Assembly (NCBI GenBank): GCA_029204225.1
Contig: CM055104.1
Location: 52,632,294 to 52,694,293 of the forward strand
Direction of reading: 5' to 3'
Length of the DNA stretch: 62,000 nucleotides
Source of the DNA: Diphasiastrum complanatum
Lineage: Eukaryota > Streptophyta > Lycopodiopsida > Lycopodiales > Lycopodiaceae
Each line of letters begins with the position of its first letter. Position 1 is the first letter of the stretch. Of this stretch, positions 58,166-62,000 are shown in pieces. Position numbers and translations under genes: made by a program. The notes beneath the pieces are model-generated. The model saw only the letters and a list, made by a program, of their open reading frames with translations. It was not told the DNA's origin and did not search any database.

Positions 58166-58830
58166 ATAACTTCTTCACCGTAGCTCGGAACTGGGTCATG
58201 TTGAGTGTCGTTAAAAAGCTCTCGTCGAGGGCTTTCTAATGGCACCGTAATCGTCTCGATCCGAGTTGTCATTCAAAGTTATGAATTTTTTTTTTTCATT
58301 CACAGACTATACTATGCACATAATAGCTAACCATCGAAGACCGTGTCGACAGAACTGCGGGCAGAAAAAGATTTTATTTTAGTATTTTCCATTGCCAAAA
58401 AATTGTCATCCTACGTGGCAATCCTTATAAGGCCCTTTCCAAGGCGCACATGTAAGTGAAAAATCAAAGAAAGCTCAAGACTCAAGACACACTAGAACTC
58501 TGTTCCTCTGAAAACTTGATGGTTTTTGGAACTCATAGATGTTCGAGTGCGAATGTAAGCATCTCTTAACAATCGATATGTCGGTTCTTATTTATAATTA
58601 ATTAACTAATTATAACCAATAAGAAAATTACATCTGTGCGAATTTTGATATGGTGTCCTAATCACACAGCCTTGATCCAATAACAATCAAGCATGTTGAA
58701 GGGTTACAACATTTAAATAAGACGCGAATAGTCTGCATCATCAAGAATATTCAATTTAGTATTGGCCTTCTCCTTAAGGTATGTCGTTTCATATCTGTCC
58801 TTTGTTTAAAGTTCGCTCTCTCACCAGTTG
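58166..58830 (+). other. continuation of the older gypsy leader, then unassigned sequence
   Basis: The first part joins to 36755. No coding motif is seen. Confidence 0.4.
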
Positions 58831-59379
58831 TGTGTGTCATGTGCTGCATGTAATTAGCCCATGAGCTTACTAATGAATTGCCAAATATGGCCATGGAGCT
58901 AAAGTAGACTAGAATTAGTCATTAGGACAGTTAATAAGGTGGCTCGAACAACCCCGCTATATTTGTGAATAGCGAACTTGTAATAATGGTTGTAAGGCCC
59001 AAATTAGCCAAATAAGGCCCCAAACTTATAGTAGAGGCACCAATGACCACTATAAATAGCTGAGGTCGTGCTAAATTTGGAGGCTATTGTTCATTTTGTA
59101 ATTTTGAGTTTTTAGAGATCTTGGAGCTTCTCTTGGAGAGCTTTCTTGATGAAGAAAGTGGTTCATGTGCCTAAAATCACATGCTCTAGAATCAGGCCCT
59201 ATCTTGTGAATGATCAATAATCATAAATAAAGATACCTTACTTTGCCTAATTTGGTGAAGTTTTGCTACTTTTAGCTATCTTCTTGATTTTTGACTAGTT
59301 TCTTGATTTTCTTGCATTTCCATTGTAATTTGATGTTTAATGAATGGATTAGATGTTTGAATGCTAAGGTTGGCTGACA
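58831..59379 (+). repeat. LTR of a further element, left edge uncertain
   Basis: The right end GGCTGACA lies four bases before a primer-binding site. A TATAAATAG at 59051-59059 fits an LTR promoter. No second copy is available to fix the left edge. Confidence 0.5.
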
Positions 59380-59383
59380 ATTT

Positions 59384-59395
59384 TGGTATCAGAGC
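59384..59395 (+). promoter_or_regulatory. primer-binding site TGGTATCAGAGC
   Basis: Initiator tRNA-Met type, separated from the LTR by ATTT. Confidence 0.75.
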
Positions 59396-61015
59396 ATTAG
59401 ATCCTTTCCCCATCAGATTTGGTGGATTTTATTAAATTTCGAAGAGTTTCTTGTTCTAGTTTTCTTGTTTTTTTTAATTTCCAGCAAGTTTTGATTCAAT
59501 TTTTGACCAATTAATCTTCATTATTTGTGTGATTTCTTATTGTAGATCAGTAGATCTTTTCTTTAGCTTCTTGGAGGTATTGAGATTTTTGATTTGGAGC
59601 TATAATGACCCAGTTATGGCCATTTTTGTGTTTTTATACCAATTTTAGCTAGTTATAGTTTTTGCAGTCTGCTTTTCTCCATTTTTGACTAAAGTTTTGG
59701 CCGAATTTTATGACTGTATTTCTATAGGATTGTAGATCTCACTCTTAGCTTCAATTTGAGCCAATTTGCAGTGGTTGAAAATTGAGAGAGATATGACAGT
59801 TCTTGTGAAGGAGGTCTAAAACTAGTTTTTGGTGAAAATTTGGGAGAGAAGCACTTCAACTTTTCATTTCTGAAGTTTTGATTCTTTGATAATTTTTTCC
59901 TATTTCTTCATTCTGAAGTTCTGGCAGGTTCTTTTAAGAAAAAAATCTGACCTAACCCTACCTTCGCATAGCCGTAACCCTACTTTTGCACAGCCCTAAC
60001 CCTACCCTCACAAGTTAGGTTAAAAAAATGCAAAAAACAAAAAAAACACCCTGCCCAGATTTCCTAACCCTAACCCTAGGCCTGATAAACATTGAATAAA
60101 ATTAAAAAAAATCCTAGACCTAACCCCCCCCCCCGGTACCCTCCCACGCACCCGCTCCCTCTCCCTCCTCGCGCCGCCCTCTCTCTTCCTCTCCCTGGTG
60201 TCTCTCCTCGCGACGGCCCTCTCTCTCTCTCTCTCCCCCTCCAAGCGACGCCCGCCCCTCTCTCAGCTACCCCCTCTTTCTCTCTCACGTGAACTTCTCC
60301 ACGGCCCAGCCTGCGCCTCCCTCCTCCCTCTGGATTCTGGAATATTCCAGAAAAGATTCTGTTAAAAATATTCTTAGAATATTCTCTCCCTCCCCCAACG
60401 TGCCGATGAATTTTATTTTTCTTGGTTATTCCTATTTTTTTTAACGGGTTTTATACTTTTTATTATGAGCACTACAATATTTCAAGGATCTCAAATCTTA
60501 TAGAATTTTATTTGTTAAATTTTTCAGAACCCCCACTCTAAGTTCTAGTTAATTCATTCCGTAGTGGTCTTCAAACCTTCATAACTTTTTTGTTGGATCT
60601 CGGAATTCAGTGGTATAAAAACAAAAATTGCTCAGCTCACTACGCTGAGTACAATGATCATCATGTCGTCATCATTATTTACTGTTTAATTTTAATTTTT
60701 TAGAACCCCGTTGTCCTAAAGTTGTTTACATTTAATGCTTTATTCCTTCAATTGACCGTATCTCATCCGTTTGAGCTTGGATTCCAATGCCGTAACAAGC
60801 AAACTTCATCATCCCAACAAGATTGATAGTGTATAAGTCTTATTTGTACCAAAATTTAACCTTTGCAAAAGTCTTTGTAATTGCCTTAATTGAGAACTCA
60901 TGCCTATTGTCAATGTTTAACTACACCTTGCTAAATCTGGTTTCCATACCATTTCATAGTTCATCCCAAGTTTGCAATCCACAGTTACAAATCTAGTTAT
61001 TCCACACCAATTCCA
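59396..61015 (+). mobile_element. long leader with CT-rich tract
   Basis: Noncoding. Telomere-like CCTAACCCTAACCCTAGG at 60063-60080 and scattered TAACCCTA words from 59953. C11 at 60124-60134, then a strongly CT-rich stretch to about 60335. Open frames on both strands here are low-complexity Arg/Gly/Glu or Pro/Leu/Ser products. Confidence 0.55.
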
Positions 61016-61645
61016 ATGGATTGGAATTATGAACAGGAGGGTGACAATCAATCATACAGTGATGACGATTATGACAATGATGTGGAGATATATTGGGATT
61101 AAGGTGACGATTATATTGAAGATTATGATCAAGGTGACGACATCACTGATGACAATCAGTATCAAGACCAGAACAATGATTTTGCTATTGATGATCAGTA
61201 TCATGACTACAATGACACTTCAGAACTTGACCATTACTCTGAAGATTCCAACAACGATCAGCAAAGTGAAGAGCAACATGAACCAGTCATTGAGGATTGC
61301 TCTGCAGATGATGTAGTTGAACCATTCGATGATCAGAATGAAATAGAGTTGAATGATGGTGATTATCAAGATCAAGATCAATTCCAATTTACTACTAAGG
61401 ATCAGTTTGCAGCGATAAGCGTGGATGAGCAACAACAGGTGCATTGTGGAACAGAAGACCAGTATGAGCCCATGGATCAATTCTATGATCTTGAAGAACT
61501 CAAAAGACGACGTCACCATGTTGCAGAACAACATTTCGATCATAATGAGGATGATAATGTTGATTATGAGATCTATGAAAATGCCTATGAAAGTGAAGAA
61601 ATTGACGACAATGAAGGTGTTCTCTTTATGCCACTACAGCTATGA
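61016..61645 (+). pseudogene. acidic Asp/Glu/Gln/Asn/Tyr-rich frame at gag position
   Basis: From ATG 61016 the frame begins MDWNYEQEGDNQ and is interrupted by a single TAA (61100-61102). It then stays open to 61645: long runs of D, E, Q, N, Y, later FDDQNEIEL, DLEELKRRRHH and DDNVDYEIYENAYESEE. It is about 210 codons, with no zinc knuckle or known fold. By position, inside an LTR element after the leader, it could be the N-terminal part of gag or an extra ORF. The apparent continuation is in the next frame (61659 on), implying a frameshift near 61620. Confidence 0.45.
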
Positions 61646-61658
61646 TTGGTCTTCTCTG

Positions 61659-62000
61659 ATGGGTACATCATTTGCTGATGCAAATGATTTTGAGGGAAGG
61701 AATATTATTGTGGCAAGTGGAGCGACAATTTCTAGTCCCTATGTCACTATGGCAAGTGGAGCGACAATTTCCAGTCCCCATGTCAATTTTGTGGGAAGTC
61801 TAACGCCATCAACTCAACAACAGTGGGGCAGTATTCATGGAAGATCAAATAATAGTGTAGACCCTACTATCAGTAAAGTGACCGGTGGAATAAAGGGAAT
61901 ATTAGGTACACTTTTAACTGCCATACAGGATAGTACCGAACAAACGAAACAAATAGCACAACAATTACAAAAAAGGTCAGAGGGAAGATGGGAAGAAATG
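61659..62000 (+). CDS. open frame running off the window, putative gag continuation
   Basis: The frame is open for 114 codons to the window end. It starts MGTSFADANDFEGRN, then has a 13-residue repeat (ASGATISSP) twice, then a Gln/Thr-rich stretch ending in a helix-like QIAQQLQKRSEGRWEEM. In-frame sequence before the ATG (CHYSYDWSSL) is also open, so the ATG may not be the true start. No domain is recognised. The helix at the end is reminiscent of the stretch before gag capsid domains, but that is an inference. It may be the same protein as the preceding frame. Confidence 0.35.
   Translation, partial: MGTSFADANDFEGRNIIVASGATISSPYVTMASGATISSPHVNFVGSLTPSTQQQWGSIHGRSNNSVDPTISKVTGGIKGILGTLLTAIQDSTEQTKQIAQQLQKRSEGRWEEM
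61711..61788. repeat. 39-bp in-frame tandem duplication
   Basis: TGGCAAGTGGAGCGACAATT at 61711 and 61750. The 39-base unit is 13 codons and keeps the reading frame. Confidence 0.85.

Noticed and set aside
60063-60080. Telomere-like CCTAACCCTAACCCTAGG
   Set aside because: Only about two and a half units, inside a C-rich LTR-element leader. Too short to call an interstitial telomere.
60020-60292. Open frames rich in Arg/Gly/Glu or Pro/Leu/Ser on both strands
   Set aside because: They are translations of a CT-rich low-complexity tract, with no start context or domain.

Overview
This window looks like nuclear DNA of a seed plant or fern with a large, repeat-rich genome. The evidence is AT-rich intergenic sequence, many nested Ty1/copia and Ty3/gypsy LTR retrotransposons with plant primer-binding sites (TGGTATCAGAGC and TGGCGCCRTTGCCGGGGA), L1-type LINE 3' ends, and decayed pieces of plant genes (pectinesterase, CYP704-like P450). 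A gymnosperm is my best guess, but nothing seen here fixes the species. I find no bacterial operons, CRISPR arrays, rRNA or convincing tRNA genes.

Layout. 1-3.9 kb: a minus-strand gypsy LTR and primer-binding site, then a decayed gypsy gag-protease fused to a copia RNase H end and its 3' LTR. 4.9-13.3 kb: segmental copy A, with a LINE 3' end, noncoding sequence, a small zinc-ribbon gene (8265-8459, minus), an endonuclease-domain remnant and a pectinesterase remnant. 13.3-23.4 kb: mostly unassigned DNA with copia fragments (16.0-17.4 kb), LTR-like and minisatellite repeats, a 182-bp tandem duplication and a solo gypsy LTR. 23.9-30.95 kb: segmental copy B, with the same LINE end, the endonuclease remnant, a P450 exon and a second zinc-ribbon gene (29658-29852, minus). 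The block order differs between the copies: the roughly 1.5-kb block carrying the zinc-ribbon gene has moved.

31.0-36.75 kb: a chain of truncated LTR elements. 36756-58165: a decayed minus-strand chromovirus with 489-bp LTRs and a near-perfect target duplication. It contains a rearranged copia family (38065-46811; LTR-internal-truncated LTR-partial internal-LTR) and, separately, a pristine 5863-bp copia element (46932-52794). The pristine element has two 654-bp LTRs that look identical by eye, a perfect TACAA target duplication and an uninterrupted 1316-aa polyprotein. 58.2-62 kb: the flank of the older gypsy, then the 5' part of another LTR element with a CT-rich leader and an unusual acidic gag-position reading frame that runs off the window.

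The only apparently functional coding sequences are the two zinc-ribbon genes, whose differences are mostly silent, and the intact copia polyprotein. The rest is a record of nested insertion, tandem LTR recombination and local duplication.
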